Shown piece by piece: positions 1-8,998 of a DNA stretch of 64,000 nt (position 1 is the first letter of the stretch; each line of letters starts with the position of its first letter). Location: contig NZ_CP029556.1 in NCBI RefSeq assembly GCF_003293695.1, positions 1,126,001 through 1,190,000 of the forward strand. The letters run 5' to 3'. Source of the DNA: Lysobacter oculi. GTDB taxonomy: Bacteria > Pseudomonadota > Gammaproteobacteria > Xanthomonadales > Xanthomonadaceae. A program made the translations under genes and the position numbers. Below the pieces are notes generated by a model, which worked only from the letters and a program-made list of their open reading frames with translations, did no database searches and had not been told where the DNA came from.

Positions 1-128
1 TGCAGGTATTCGGCGAGCTCGCCGGCGAAGGCACCTTCGGGGCCGAGTTCGACCAGCCGCCGGAACACCGCGAGGCGCGATTCCTGGGCCAGGGCCGCGA
101 GGGCGTTGACAGCGTCTTTGTTATCCAT
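1..128 (-). CDS. ArsR-family transcriptional regulator (3' end outside window)
   Basis: Only the first 42 codons are inside the window. They read MDNKDAVNALAALAQESRLA, then VFRRLVELGP and AFAGELAEYL, the opening of an ArsR-type winged helix (helix 1 plus the start of the helix-turn-helix). The start codon lies inside an inverted repeat with ATTGTTCCA/TGGAACAAT arms, so the repressor very likely shuts off its own promoter. The sensing residues that would tell metal-type from BigR/YgaV-type regulators are beyond the edge. Its target genes are presumably to the left of the window. Confidence 0.8.
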   Translation of the reverse strand, partial: MDNKDAVNALAALAQESRLAVFRRLVELGPEGAFAGELAEYL

Positions 129-150
129 TGTTCCAGAATATTGGAACAAT
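127..150. promoter_or_regulatory. Operator-like inverted repeat over the arsR start
   Basis: Two perfect 9-bp arms, ATTGTTCCA (127-135) and TGGAACAAT (142-150), are separated by six bases. The repeat covers the -10 box and the start codon of the regulator. This is the usual placement for ArsR autorepression. Confidence 0.75.
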
Positions 151-163
151 CATGGCAGTTCAA
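135..163 (-). promoter_or_regulatory. arsR promoter, predicted leaderless
   Basis: On the minus strand TTGAAC (158-163), a 17-base spacer and TATTCT (135-140) are followed by six bases and then the ATG. There is no Shine-Dalgarno sequence, and transcription should start at or next to the A of the ATG. Confidence 0.65.
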
Positions 164-187
164 TGACATCGGGCGCTGAGGGGGATG

Positions 188-1093
188 TCAGTCGTTGCGG
201 CCGGCCACGCGCGCCACGGCATCGTGGGCGTGCAGGCTTTCCAGATGCACGACCTTGGCCTGCCAGGCGCGGACCCACGGCAAGGCGGACAGCGCGGCGC
301 CGACGCGGCGGGCGGCGTCTTCGCAGAACATCAGGTTCTCGGCGTTGGCGCGGGCGAAGGCCTGCTCGTCCTCGCGCTTCACCGCGGTCTGCACCGGCGT
401 ACCGAGCGCCTGCTCCAGCGCATCGGCCAGGGCGACGACCGGCAGGTGTTCGAAGCCTTCGGCCAGTTCCACTTCGACATCGGCCACGCTGCGCTGCGCG
501 TGCGGGGTGGCGGCCAGCCCGGCCTTGGAGGCCAGCCAGTCACGCACCGCATCGGCATCCACCTCGCCCTCGCCGAAATGGCGGGCGAAGGCCTGCGCGT
601 TCAACTCGCGCGACAACGCGGCGGAGGCCGGACAGGTGCTGGAATATGCCACCCGGATCGACAGCCAATGGCGGCTGCCGCTGGCGTCACGTTCGCTGCG
701 CAGCTGCACGGGATAGCGCTTCCAGCCGTGGTGGTCGCTGACCAGCGCCGGGCGTTCCAGCAGGTGGTCGAAGCGCAGCAGCAGCTGCACGCGGTCGCTG
801 GCGCCCTGCTGGGATTCGATCAGCCCGGCCAGCAGCGCGTCGAGCGAGAGCGCATCGAGCCGGGCCTGCGGCAGGGCCTGCTGCAACTGCAGGTACAGGC
901 GCGACATGTGGATGCCGCGGCGGTCGGGGTCCAGCAGGTTGACGCCGACATCGGCCTGCGCCGGCACCTGCACGCGCTCGGACAGCCGCAGCGGCAGCGC
1001 GATGCCTTCCATCCCCACCCAGTCCAGCGCGCGCGCCAAGGCGGCGGGCTCGAAAGCGACATCGGGCAACGGACGGTGTGCGGTCATCAGCAT
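188..1093 (-). CDS. folE2: GTP cyclohydrolase FolE2 (type IB)
   Basis: A 301-residue protein of the FolE2 (COG1469) family, which converts GTP to 7,8-dihydroneopterin triphosphate, the first step of folate synthesis, with a Zn or Mn cofactor. Visible landmarks are the early DVGVNLLDPDRRGIHMSRL block and the metal-ligand loop SSTCPAS, with the cysteine at residue 154. Compared with the usual CPCS...GAHNQR signature the second cysteine is alanine and the following block is shortened. Length fits the family. It is the last gene of the minus-strand run from efp, 34 bp after the synthase-like gene. An alternative start lies two codons downstream (1087); neither has a clear ribosome site. Confidence 0.88.
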   Translation of the reverse strand: MLMTAHRPLPDVAFEPAALARALDWVGMEGIALPLRLSERVQVPAQADVGVNLLDPDRRGIHMSRLYLQLQQALPQARLDALSLDALLAGLIESQQGASDRVQLLLRFDHLLERPALVSDHHGWKRYPVQLRSERDASGSRHWLSIRVAYSSTCPASAALSRELNAQAFARHFGEGEVDADAVRDWLASKAGLAATPHAQRSVADVEVELAEGFEHLPVVALADALEQALGTPVQTAVKREDEQAFARANAENLMFCEDAARRVGAALSALPWVRAWQAKVVHLESLHAHDAVARVAGRND

Positions 1094-1127
1094 GGGCGTT
1101 CAGCGTGGGGGCGCCGGGCCGGCCATT

Positions 1128-1745
1128 TTACCCGGGCAAGCCGGCGCGGGCGGCCCGCCAGCTGCAACGCAGCGTCCGCCACGGGCTGAGCGGGGCCTGT
1201 TGCATGGTGTTGCGGGTGTTCCGCAGCGCGGCCAGCAGGCGACGCGGGCGGCTGCCTTCGGCAGGTGTTTGCGATGTCGCATCGGTCAGCGACAGCGCAT
1301 CGCCGAGCATTGCGGCGATGGCGGCGCGGCCGTCGCGGTCTTCGGCGAAGAGGGTGCGTTCGGCCTGCGCCAGCACTCCGGCGAGTTGGTCCAGCGCCTG
1401 CAGGTCCGGCGCGTCGCGGCGGGCCAGCGCCGGCAGCGCGTCGGCGATGGCGCTCCAGTCCACCGGCTGTTTCTGCAGCACCGCACCGAGCGGATGCCGG
1501 CGCGCACCCTTCGCCCAGCCACGCAGCTCCTCCTGCCACCAGGCGAGCTTGGCCAGGCCTGGCGCGGGCTCGGCGGTGGCGGCAGCATCGGTCCATTCCT
1601 GCAGCAGCGCGAACCAGTGCTCGGCGGCGTCACGCTGGTCGGCGGCCACGAACACCCGGGCGATCACCCATTCCGGCCAGCGCCCGCGGAATTTGTCGAC
1701 GAAGCTGGCGGCCTCGGAGACCGCTTCGATGATGGATTCGCTCAC
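1128..1745 (-). CDS. Squalene/phytoene synthase-like protein (short form)
   Basis: A 205-residue protein read from GTG at 1745, whose GTGA overlaps the stop of the upstream phosphatase, implying translational coupling. The segment LAKLAWWQEELRGWAKGARR HP matches the arginine/tryptophan-rich helix of the trans-isoprenyl (squalene/phytoene) synthase fold. The protein is shorter than true synthases (about 280-300 residues), and I see no pair of DxxxD prenyl-diphosphate sites. It may therefore be a non-catalytic relative, like the NDUFAF6-type members of the family. Its place after ubiG hints at an isoprenoid or quinone context, but that is inference. Confidence 0.6.
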   Translation of the reverse strand: MSESIIEAVSEAASFVDKFRGRWPEWVIARVFVAADQRDAAEHWFALLQEWTDAAATAEPAPGLAKLAWWQEELRGWAKGARRHPLGAVLQKQPVDWSAIADALPALARRDAPDLQALDQLAGVLAQAERTLFAEDRDGRAAIAAMLGDALSLTDATSQTPAEGSRPRRLLAALRNTRNTMQQAPLSPWRTLRCSWRAARAGLPG

Positions 1746-2413
1746 GGCCAGCGGGCCGGGTCGAGCAGGTCGTGCGGCGCGTCGACCATCACCTCGGCAC
1801 CCCAAGCGGCGGGTTCGTCGCCGTCCATGCGGTAGCCCCAGAGCGCGGCGATCGACGGCATGCCGGCGGCACGCGCGGATTCGATGTCGCGGCGGTCATC
1901 GCCCACGTACACGCAGCGCGATGGCGCGACGCCCAGCACTTCCGCCGAATGCAGCAGCGGCAGCGGATGCGGCTTGCGCTCGGGCAGCGAATCGCCGCCG
2001 ATCAGCACCGCGCAGCGCGTGTCCCAGCCGAGCAGCGGCATCAGGTCGCGGGCGAGTTTTTCCGGCTTGTTGGTGACGATGCCCCAGCGGCTGCCCTGCG
2101 CTTCCAGCGCATCGAGCAGTTCCGGGATGCCGGCGAAGGGCGCGCAATGGCGGCCGAGTTCGGCGGCGTAGATGTCGAGGAATTCCGGCACGGCGGCCAC
2201 GACTTCATCGCCATTCCACGCCGGGAACGCCGCCGAAGCCATCGCCCGCGCACCGCGCGAGACGAAGGGGCGGATGTCGGCCAGCCCCATCGGCGCGATG
2301 CCGCGCCGTTCGCGCATCACGTTGACCGTCGCCAGCATGTCGGGCGCGCTGTCGAGCAGGGTGCCGTCAAGGTCGAACAGCGCGACCTCGGGGAAACGCG
2401 TGCGTGCGGTCAT
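1742..2413 (-). CDS. HAD phosphatase, MupP/Gph type
   Basis: A 223-residue haloacid dehalogenase phosphatase. Motif I is [13 protein letters not shown] (nucleophile Asp14, acid Asp16), motif II/III regions are TNKPEKL and ERKPHP, and motif IV is [15 protein letters not shown]. Family members are often labelled phosphoglycolate phosphatase. However, the order MTA deaminase-ubiG-HAD phosphatase matches Pseudomonas aeruginosa PA3170-PA3172, where PA3172 is MupP, the MurNAc-6-phosphate phosphatase of peptidoglycan recycling. I therefore favour MupP, with Gph as the alternative. The ATG at 2413 overlaps the ubiG stop by 4 bp; a longer N-terminal reading only shadows ubiG. Confidence 0.82.
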   Translation of the reverse strand: MTARTRFPEVALFDLDGTLLDSAPDMLATVNVMRERRGIAPMGLADIRPFVSRGARAMASAAFPAWNGDEVVAAVPEFLDIYAAELGRHCAPFAGIPELLDALEAQGSRWGIVTNKPEKLARDLMPLLGWDTRCAVLIGGDSLPERKPHPLPLLHSAEVLGVAPSRCVYVGDDRRDIESARAAGMPSIAALWGYRMDGDEPAAWGAEVMVDAPHDLLDPARWP

Positions 2414-3117
2414 GCCGGCTTGCGCGCGCAGGCCAGGTAATTGACCTCGGTGCGCGAAGACAGGCGTGCGCCGTTGCGCCACGGTTCGTACATCAGGCCG
2501 CTGACGTCTTCCAGCTGCAGGCCGGCGGCACGCAGCCACGCGCCGAGCTCGGAGGGCTTGATGAAGTCGCGGTACTGGTGCGTGCCCTTCGGCAGCACGC
2601 GCGCCACGTATTCCGCGCCGACGATCGCCAGCGCGAAGGCGGCCGGCGTGCGGTTGAGCGTGGACAGGAACAGGCGGCCACCCGGCTTCAGCAGGCGCGC
2701 GCAGGCGTCGATGATGCTGCCCGGGTCCGGCACGTGTTCCAGCATTTCCATGCAGGTGACGGCATCGAACGTGCCCGGCAGTTCGTCGGCCAGCGCTTCC
2801 ACCGGCTGCAGGCGGTAGTCGATGCCGAGGCCGGCTTCCAGCTGGTGCAGCTTGGCCACTTCGATCAGCTCCGGCGCCAGGTCGATGGCGGTGACGCGCG
2901 CGCCCTCGCCCGCCAATGCTTCGGACAGCAGGCCGGCGCCGCAGCCGACATCGAGCACCTTCGCGCCTTCAAGTTCGACGCGCCCGGCGACGTAGCGCAG
3001 GCGCACCGGGTTGAGCGCGTGCAGCGCCTTCTGCGGGCCGTTCTCGTCCCACCAGCGGTTGGCCAGCGCGCCGAACTTGTGCAGTTCGGACTGGCGGGCG
3101 TTGGCGTGCGTGTTCAT
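2410..3117 (-). CDS. ubiG: Ubiquinone biosynthesis O-methyltransferase UbiG
   Basis: A 235-residue class I SAM-dependent methyltransferase performing the two O-methylations of ubiquinone synthesis. The opening [20 protein letters not shown] and the SAM loop [16 protein letters not shown] are diagnostic, as are [11 protein letters not shown] and the closing SGLMYEPW block. Length equals the usual 230-240 residues. It overlaps both neighbours by 4 bp (MTA deaminase upstream, HAD phosphatase downstream), so the three are almost certainly co-translated. Confidence 0.97.
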   Translation of the reverse strand: MNTHANARQSELHKFGALANRWWDENGPQKALHALNPVRLRYVAGRVELEGAKVLDVGCGAGLLSEALAGEGARVTAIDLAPELIEVAKLHQLEAGLGIDYRLQPVEALADELPGTFDAVTCMEMLEHVPDPGSIIDACARLLKPGGRLFLSTLNRTPAAFALAIVGAEYVARVLPKGTHQYRDFIKPSELGAWLRAAGLQLEDVSGLMYEPWRNGARLSSRTEVNYLACARKPA

Positions 3118-4454
3118 CGTGCGATCTCCACTTCCGCGATGCGGCCGCGCCAGCGGCGCGCGTTGGCGAGGATGCCGGCTTCGTCCATGTCCACCAGCCG
3201 GCGGTCGCGGAGCTTCGGCTTGCCGGCGATCCAGACGTCGCTGACCTGGTGGCGGCCACTGGCATAGACCACCTGCGAAATGACCTGGTGCAGCGGCTGG
3301 GTCTCGATCTGGCCGAGGTCGATGCAGGCGATGTCGGCCTGCTTGCCCGGCTCGAGCGTGCCGATGAGATCGTCCATCCCCATCGCCTTGGCGCCGCCCC
3401 AGGTCGCCGCGCGCAGGGCTTCGGCGGCGGTGAGTGCGGCGGCGTCATCGGCCACGGCCTTGGCCAGCAGCGCGGCGGTGCGGGTCTCGCCGATCATGTC
3501 GAGGTCGTTGTTGCTGGCCACGCCGTCGGTGCCGATGGCGAGCGTCACACCGGCCTTCATCAAGGCACACGCGGGGCAGAAGCCGGAGGCGAGCTTGAGG
3601 TTGGATTCCGGGCAATGCACCACGCTCACGCCGCGCTCGGCGCAGAGGTGGATCTCGGCCTCGGTCAGCTGGGTCATGTGCACGGCGATCAGGCGGTCGT
3701 TGATCAGGCCGAGGCGGTCGAGCCGCGCGATCGGGCGCAGGCCGAACTGGTCGATGGACTGCTGCACTTCCTGCGCGGTCTCGTGCAGGTGCAGGTGGAC
3801 CGGGATGTCGAGTTGGTCGGCCAGCATGCGTACCCGCGCAAAGTTGTCGTCGTCCACCGTGTACGGCGCGTGCGGCGCGAAGGCGGTCTTGATCAACGCG
3901 TCGTCGCGCCACTGGTCGTGGACCTCGCCGGCGCGGTCGAAGTATTCGTCGTCGCTCTTCGCCCACGCGGTCGGGAAGTCGATGACCGGCAGGCCGATGC
4001 GCGCGCGGAAGCCGAAGCGCTTGTAGGTGGCAGCCTGCACGTCCGGGAAGAAGTAGTTTTCGTTGGCGCAGGTGGTGCCGCCGCGGAGCATCTCGGCGAT
4101 CGCCAGCGTGCAGCCGTCTGCGACGAAGTCCGGACCGATCACCGCGCCTTCGATCGGCCAGATGTGCTGCTGCAGCCAGACCTTGAGCGGCAGGTCGTCG
4201 GCGACGCCGCGCATCAGGGTCATCGGGTTGTGGGTGTGGGCGTTGACCAGGCCGGGGATCAGCACCGCATCCGGCTTCGAGACCGTTTCCTTCGGCGCGT
4301 ATTTCGCACGCGCTTCGGCGGCGGGCAGCACGGCGAGGATCACGCCCCTGTCGATGGCGACGGCATGGTTTTCCAGCACCACGCCGTGCGGCGCGACGGG
4401 AACGATGTGGCCGGCTTCGATCAGCAGGTCGCAGGTCTGGGGGGCATCAGTCAT
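3114..4454 (-). CDS. mtaD: 5-methylthioadenosine/S-adenosylhomocysteine deaminase (TRZ/ATZ family)
   Basis: A 446-residue amidohydrolase that deaminates methylthioadenosine and/or S-adenosylhomocysteine to the inosine derivatives. Metal ligands are visible: NAHTHN (His73, His75), the HLHLHET strand and the [12 protein letters not shown] loop with the catalytic Asp. The placement immediately before ubiG makes sense because SAM methyltransferases generate S-adenosylhomocysteine, which inhibits them. The start overlaps the preceding membrane-channel gene by 8 bp. Confidence 0.9.
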   Translation of the reverse strand: MTDAPQTCDLLIEAGHIVPVAPHGVVLENHAVAIDRGVILAVLPAAEARAKYAPKETVSKPDAVLIPGLVNAHTHNPMTLMRGVADDLPLKVWLQQHIWPIEGAVIGPDFVADGCTLAIAEMLRGGTTCANENYFFPDVQAATYKRFGFRARIGLPVIDFPTAWAKSDDEYFDRAGEVHDQWRDDALIKTAFAPHAPYTVDDDNFARVRMLADQLDIPVHLHLHETAQEVQQSIDQFGLRPIARLDRLGLINDRLIAVHMTQLTEAEIHLCAERGVSVVHCPESNLKLASGFCPACALMKAGVTLAIGTDGVASNNDLDMIGETRTAALLAKAVADDAAALTAAEALRAATWGGAKAMGMDDLIGTLEPGKQADIACIDLGQIETQPLHQVISQVVYASGRHQVSDVWIAGKPKLRDRRLVDMDEAGILANARRWRGRIAEVEIAR

Positions 4455-5100
4455 GGGCGACGGGCTCCGCGCGGAACACCCAGCGGCGGGCGATCCAAGA
4501 CAACGGCCAGATCAGCATGAACCACCAGCCGCCGGCCCAGTTGGGCAGCACGGCGGACATGGGGATGCCGGCCATGAAAACGATCAGGGGAACGAGCGAA
4601 CGCAGCTGGAACCAGCGCGTGTCCGGGACGCCGAGCTTGGCCGCGAGCCCTTCCTGCGCGGCGATGGCGCGGCGCTCCAGCACCGAGAACAGCGCGATGC
4701 CGGAGAGGATCGCGCAATACGCCATGAAGGCGACCGGCATGTCCTGGAAGAAGGCTTCGGAATACTGGCTGGTCCCGAACGGCACCAGCGCCACGAACAT
4801 CAGCTGCATGATGTTGAGCCAGACCAGCTTCGGGCCGACGTGGGTGACGTATTTCCAGGCCTGCATGTGGCCGGCCCAGTACAGCCCCAGCACCAGGAAG
4901 CTGATCACGTAGGCGATGAACAGCGGGATCATCTGCGCCCATGCCTGGCCGGCGCCGACGCGCTCGACCAGCTCGTGGGTCGGCGCGCGGAACTCGATGG
5001 CCAGCAGGGTCATCGCGATGGCGAAGACCGCATCGCTGAAAAAGACCGCGCGGTCGTGGGGATAGCTTTCCTGTCTCGTCACCGGATCCGACATCCCCAC
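4447..5100 (-). CDS. TMEM175-family (DUF1211) potassium channel-like membrane protein
   Basis: A 217-residue inner-membrane protein with about six hydrophobic helices. The N-terminal FSDAVFAIAMTLLAIEF is the FSDxxxAIxxT signature of TMEM175 (Phe21-Ser22-Asp23), which in characterised relatives forms the pore helix of a K+-permeable tetramer. The bacterial family is about 200 residues, so this is full length. It sits 16 bp after efp and overlaps the deaminase gene. Its link to those neighbours is unknown and may be only operon packing. Confidence 0.85.
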   Translation of the reverse strand: MGMSDPVTRQESYPHDRAVFFSDAVFAIAMTLLAIEFRAPTHELVERVGAGQAWAQMIPLFIAYVISFLVLGLYWAGHMQAWKYVTHVGPKLVWLNIMQLMFVALVPFGTSQYSEAFFQDMPVAFMAYCAILSGIALFSVLERRAIAAQEGLAAKLGVPDTRWFQLRSLVPLIVFMAGIPMSAVLPNWAGGWWFMLIWPLSWIARRWVFRAEPVAHD

Positions 5101-5116
5101 TCCCTGCCTGTTTGGA

Positions 5117-5683
5117 TTACTTGACGCGGCTGACGTATTCGCCGCTGCGGGTATCGACCTTGATCATTTCTTCCTGGCCGACGAACAGCGGCACGCGAAC
5201 CACCGCGCCGGTTTCCAGCGTGGCCGGCTTGCCGCCGGTGCCGGCGGTGTCGCCCTTCACGCCCGGGTCGGTCTCGGTGATCTTGAGTTCGACGAAGTTC
5301 GGCGGCTGCACGGCGATCGGCACGCCGTTCCACAGCGTCACCACGCATTCTTCCTCGCCCTTCAGCCACTTCTCGGCGCCGCCCATGCCGTTCTTGTCGG
5401 CCTGGACCTGCTCGAAACTTTCCGGGTTCATGAAGTGCCAGTATTCGCCATCGGCGTAGAGGTACTGCATGTCGGTGTCGACCACGTCGGCCACTTCCAT
5501 CGAGTCGGTCGCCTTCATCGTCACTTCCTGCACGCGGCCGCTCTTGATCTGGCGGAACTTGACGCGGGTGAAGGCCTGGCCCTTGCCCGGCTTGACGTAC
5601 TCGGTCTCGGTGATGACCGCGGGTTCGTTGTTGACCAGGATCTTCTGGCCGTTCTTGACGTCGTTCATGCCCAGCGTGGCCAT
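5117..5683 (-). CDS. efp: Translation elongation factor P
   Basis: A 188-residue EF-P that rescues ribosomes stalled at polyproline. The tip loop reads KPGKGQAF with Lys34, the residue beta-lysylated by EpmA after EpmB makes (R)-beta-lysine. The three-domain length and the C-terminal [13 protein letters not shown] are canonical. AAGGAG precedes the ATG. It heads the minus-strand run and is divergent from epmB, which modifies its substrate; epmA is not in this window. Confidence 0.98.
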   Translation of the reverse strand: MATLGMNDVKNGQKILVNNEPAVITETEYVKPGKGQAFTRVKFRQIKSGRVQEVTMKATDSMEVADVVDTDMQYLYADGEYWHFMNPESFEQVQADKNGMGGAEKWLKGEEECVVTLWNGVPIAVQPPNFVELKITETDPGVKGDTAGTGGKPATLETGAVVRVPLFVGQEEMIKVDTRSGEYVSRVK

Positions 5684-5737
5684 GCGTGCACTCCTTGGGG
5701 CCGCCCGGGGCGGCGATCAGACTTAAAATGGTGGGCC

Positions 5738-6745
5738 ATGATACCCGTTGCCCCCCTTTCGCCGCAGCCCGCCCGTTGGCAGGAACAGTGGCGCGATGCC
5801 ATCCGCGACCCCGCCGACCTGCTCGCGCTGCTGGGCCTGGAAACGCTGGCCGCCCGCCTCTCGCCCGCCGCGATGGCGCAGTTCCCTCTGCGGGTGCCGC
5901 GTGCCTTCGTCGCGCGCATGCGCCGGGGCGATGCCGCCGACCCGCTGCTGCGCCAGGTGCTGCCGCTCGATGACGAGGACCGCATCGTGCCCGGCTTCGG
6001 GCTGGATGCGGTGGGCGATGCCGCCGCGAAAGCCGCCGACGGCGTCATCCGCAAGTACCACGGCCGGGCGCTGCTGATCGCCACCGGCAGCTGCGCGGTG
6101 AACTGCCGCTACTGCTTCCGCCGCCACTTCCCCTATGCCGACGAGACCGCCGCGCGCGGCAACTGGGAGGCGGCCGCCGACGCGATCGCCGCCGATGGCG
6201 GCATCGAGGAAGTCCTGCTCTCCGGCGGCGATCCGCTCTCGCTGTCCACGCCCAAGCTGGCCGAGCTCACCACGCGGCTGGCCGGCATCCCGCACATAAG
6301 GCGGTTGCGCATCCATTCGCGGCTGCCGGTGGTGCTGCCGGCGCGCATCGACGACGAATTCACCGGCTGGCTGGCTTCGCTGCCGTGGCCGGTGAGCTTC
6401 GTCATCCACGCCAACCACGCCAACGAGTTCGATGATGAGGTGGATGCGGCGATGGCCCGGCTGCGCGGGACCGGTGCGGTGGTGCTCAATCAGGCGGTGC
6501 TGCTGCGCGGGGTCAACGATTCCGTCGATGCGCTGGCGGCGCTGTCCGAGCGCAGCTTCGAAGCCGGCGTGCTGCCCTACTACCTGCACCAGCTCGACCG
6601 CGTGCAGGGCGCGGCGCATTTCGAAGTCGCGGACGAAGCCGCCCTCGACCTGCACCGCCAACTCGCCGCCCGCCTGTCCGGCTACCTGGTCCCGCGCCTG
6701 GTGCGCGAAGTGGCCGGCGACCCCGGCAAGCGACCACTGCGATGA
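5738..6745 (+). CDS. epmB: EF-P beta-lysylation protein EpmB (lysine 2,3-aminomutase)
   Basis: A 335-residue radical-SAM enzyme that isomerises L-lysine to (R)-beta-lysine for EF-P modification. The [4Fe-4S] motif is CAVNCRYC (Cys119, Cys123, Cys126), followed by FRRHFPY and the LLSGGDPLSL strand. It ends HQLDRVQGAAHF and GYLVPRLVRE, as in EpmB/KamA. I chose the ATG at 5738. An in-frame extension to 5435 would run across efp. A TAAAAT box at 5724-5729 leaves almost no leader and there is no Shine-Dalgarno sequence. Confidence 0.95.
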   Translation: MIPVAPLSPQPARWQEQWRDAIRDPADLLALLGLETLAARLSPAAMAQFPLRVPRAFVARMRRGDAADPLLRQVLPLDDEDRIVPGFGLDAVGDAAAKAADGVIRKYHGRALLIATGSCAVNCRYCFRRHFPYADETAARGNWEAAADAIAADGGIEEVLLSGGDPLSLSTPKLAELTTRLAGIPHIRRLRIHSRLPVVLPARIDDEFTGWLASLPWPVSFVIHANHANEFDDEVDAAMARLRGTGAVVLNQAVLLRGVNDSVDALAALSERSFEAGVLPYYLHQLDRVQGAAHFEVADEAALDLHRQLAARLSGYLVPRLVREVAGDPGKRPLR

Positions 6746-6847
6746 ACCCCGCCGGGCACCGGTCCGACACAACAGACCCGGCCCGCTCCGATATAGTGAA
6801 CGCCTTCACAATCGCGTCCCCGCGCACCGCCCCCAACGGAGACCTGC

Positions 6848-8923
6848 ATGCTTTCCGGCGTTGATGCCCCTATCCGGATGCTGATCGTCAACGACGACGC
6901 CGAAGCCGCCGAAGCCATCGTCAGCAACCTGCGCAATGCGGGCCTGGCGGTCCGCCCGGCGCGCGCGGCCAGTCTGGACCAGATCGACGAGCACCTCGCC
7001 GCGCATCCCTTCGATGTCGTGCTGGTCAGCTCGCCCGCCAGCGGCATGAGCGACGAGCAGGTCGTCCAGCGCGCCTCCGCCGATGGCCGCGACCTGCCGG
7101 TCGTGGTCCAGATCGACCAGGTGGACAACGCGCGGCTGCTGTCGCTGGCCCGGCTGGGCATGCGCGGGATCGTGCTGAAGGGCGAGTTCGAGCATCTTCA
7201 GGCCATCATCGTCCGCGAGTTCCACGACCTCGACGCGCGCCGTGGCCTGCGCCGGCTGGAAGCGCAGATCCGCGAAACCGAACGCCGCTGCGACGCGCTG
7301 ATCGAGTCCTCGCGCGACCCGATCGCCTACGTCCACGAAGGCATGCACATCCGCGCCAACAGCGCCTACCTCGAAATGTTCGGCTACGCGGATTTCGAGG
7401 ACATCGAGGGGATGTCGCTGCTCGACATGGTCGCGCCGGCCCACGTCACCGATTTCAAGAAACTGCTGAAGGACATCAGCCGTGGCGAAGCCCCGCCGCC
7501 GCGTTACGAACTGCAGGCGCGCGACGCCGAAGGCAACGACTTCCCGGCCGTCATGGAATTCGCCCAGGCCAAGTACGAGGGTGAGCCCTGCATCCAGGTG
7601 ATCATCCGCCGCCAGGAATCCGACCCGGCGATGGCACAGGAGCTGGAGGAACTGCGCCGCCGCGACATCGCGACCGGCCTGCTCAACCGCCAGACCTTCC
7701 TGCAGGAGCTGGAACAGGGCGTGGCCGAAGTCGCCGGCGGCGGCACCCAGCACGCGTTGCTGCTGGTGGAACCCGACCAGGCCGCGCAGCTGGGCCAGCA
7801 GGTCGGGTTGGACAACACCCACGAACTCGCCGCCGCCATCGCCAAGCGCCTGACCGACACCTTCGGCAGCGACGCGATCATCGCGCGCACCGGCGAGGAC
7901 ACCTACGCCCTGCTCCTGCGCGGCAGCCGCCACGCCGATACGCAGGCCGCCGCCGACCGCATCCTCAAGGCCTTCGACGGCCGCCTGCTGGAAACGCCGG
8001 ATGCCACCCTCAGCGCCACCGTCAGCGTGGGCGGCGTGCAGATCGGCGAACGCATCGCCCAGGTCGCGCGCGTCCTGACCAAGGCCACCGAGAGCCTGCA
8101 CAACGCGGCCGGCATGGGCGGCAACCGTGCCGAGATCTTCGACCCCAGTGCCACCGAGCGCGAGGAAGAAGAGCGCGTCCAGGCCTGGGTGCGCCACATC
8201 CGCGAAGCCATCGACACCGATGCGCTGCGCCTGCACTACCAGCCCATCGTCAACCTGCAGGACGAGTTCGAGCAGTTCCACGAAGCCCTGCTGCGGCTGG
8301 TCGGCGGCGACGGCAACCTGATCCCGCCCGCGCAGTTCGTGCCGATGGCCGAGGAACACGGGCTGGCCGGCGACATCGACCGCTGGGCGCTGAACCGCGC
8401 GATCCGCGACGTGGCGCATCACATCGCCGCGGGCAAGCAGGCCAAGGTGCTGGTGAAGATCTCGCAGCAGTCGGTCGACGACGAACAGTTGGTCACCGAC
8501 ATCAGCAGGATGCTGGCCGAACACGACGTCCCGGCGACCGCGCTGGTGCTGCAGCTGCCGGAATCGAAGGTGTTCACCAACCTGCGCCAGGCCCAGCGCC
8601 TCAACGAGGAACTGCGGGTGATCGGCGCGCGTTTCTGCATCGAGCATTTCGGCGTGGGGCTCAACTCGCTGCAGCTGCTCAACCACGTGCGCCCGGGCTT
8701 CCTCAAGCTCAACGAGGACTACATCGCCGACTTCACCACCTCACAGGAAAACCGCGACCGCGTGCAGGAGATCGTCCAGCAGGCGCACGCGCAGGAGATC
8801 GCCTGCATCGCGCGCGGCGTCAGCGACGCGGCCACCATGACCGCGCTGTTCACCACCGGCTTGGAATACATGCAGGGCGACTTCATCGCGCCCGCCAGCG
8901 AGGCCATGGCTTCGGCCTACTGA
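6848..8923 (+). CDS. fimX: FimX-like REC-PAS-GGDEF-EAL c-di-GMP effector (type IV pilus control)
   Basis: 691 residues, the same length as P. aeruginosa FimX. Order: receiver-like domain (about 1-125), PAS (about 140-250), degenerate GGDEF (about 270-425) and EAL (about 440-690). The GGDEF signature is replaced by RTGEDTYALL, so no cyclase activity is expected. In the EAL domain the EAL triplet survives (FHEALLRL), but the catalytic DDFGTG loop is EHFGVG and the usual KID and AEG blocks are KLN and ARG. That predicts a c-di-GMP binder rather than a phosphodiesterase. In xanthomonads such proteins bind PilZ and the PilB ATPase to drive pilus assembly. CGGAGA precedes the start. Confidence 0.9.
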   Translation: MLSGVDAPIRMLIVNDDAEAAEAIVSNLRNAGLAVRPARAASLDQIDEHLAAHPFDVVLVSSPASGMSDEQVVQRASADGRDLPVVVQIDQVDNARLLSLARLGMRGIVLKGEFEHLQAIIVREFHDLDARRGLRRLEAQIRETERRCDALIESSRDPIAYVHEGMHIRANSAYLEMFGYADFEDIEGMSLLDMVAPAHVTDFKKLLKDISRGEAPPPRYELQARDAEGNDFPAVMEFAQAKYEGEPCIQVIIRRQESDPAMAQELEELRRRDIATGLLNRQTFLQELEQGVAEVAGGGTQHALLLVEPDQAAQLGQQVGLDNTHELAAAIAKRLTDTFGSDAIIARTGEDTYALLLRGSRHADTQAAADRILKAFDGRLLETPDATLSATVSVGGVQIGERIAQVARVLTKATESLHNAAGMGGNRAEIFDPSATEREEEERVQAWVRHIREAIDTDALRLHYQPIVNLQDEFEQFHEALLRLVGGDGNLIPPAQFVPMAEEHGLAGDIDRWALNRAIRDVAHHIAAGKQAKVLVKISQQSVDDEQLVTDISRMLAEHDVPATALVLQLPESKVFTNLRQAQRLNEELRVIGARFCIEHFGVGLNSLQLLNHVRPGFLKLNEDYIADFTTSQENRDRVQEIVQQAHAQEIACIARGVSDAATMTALFTTGLEYMQGDFIAPASEAMASAY

Positions 8924-8947
8924 CCGGCGGCTGCCACGGCGTCAAAG

Positions 8948-8973
8948 AAAAGGCCGGGATTTCCCGGCCTTTT
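8948..8973. terminator. Bidirectional intrinsic terminator between fimX and htpX
   Basis: A perfect 11-bp stem, AAAAGGCCGGG/CCCGGCCTTTT, with loop ATTT. T runs lie on both strands, so it can end the convergent fimX and htpX transcripts. Confidence 0.9.
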
Positions 8974-8998
8974 CCGTTCATCGCGATGTCGCGTCGGC

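Noticed and set aside
6806..8686. A 626-codon minus-strand open frame opposite fimX
   Set aside because: Antisense shadow; no domain signature, and the plus-strand frame matches FimX over its full length.
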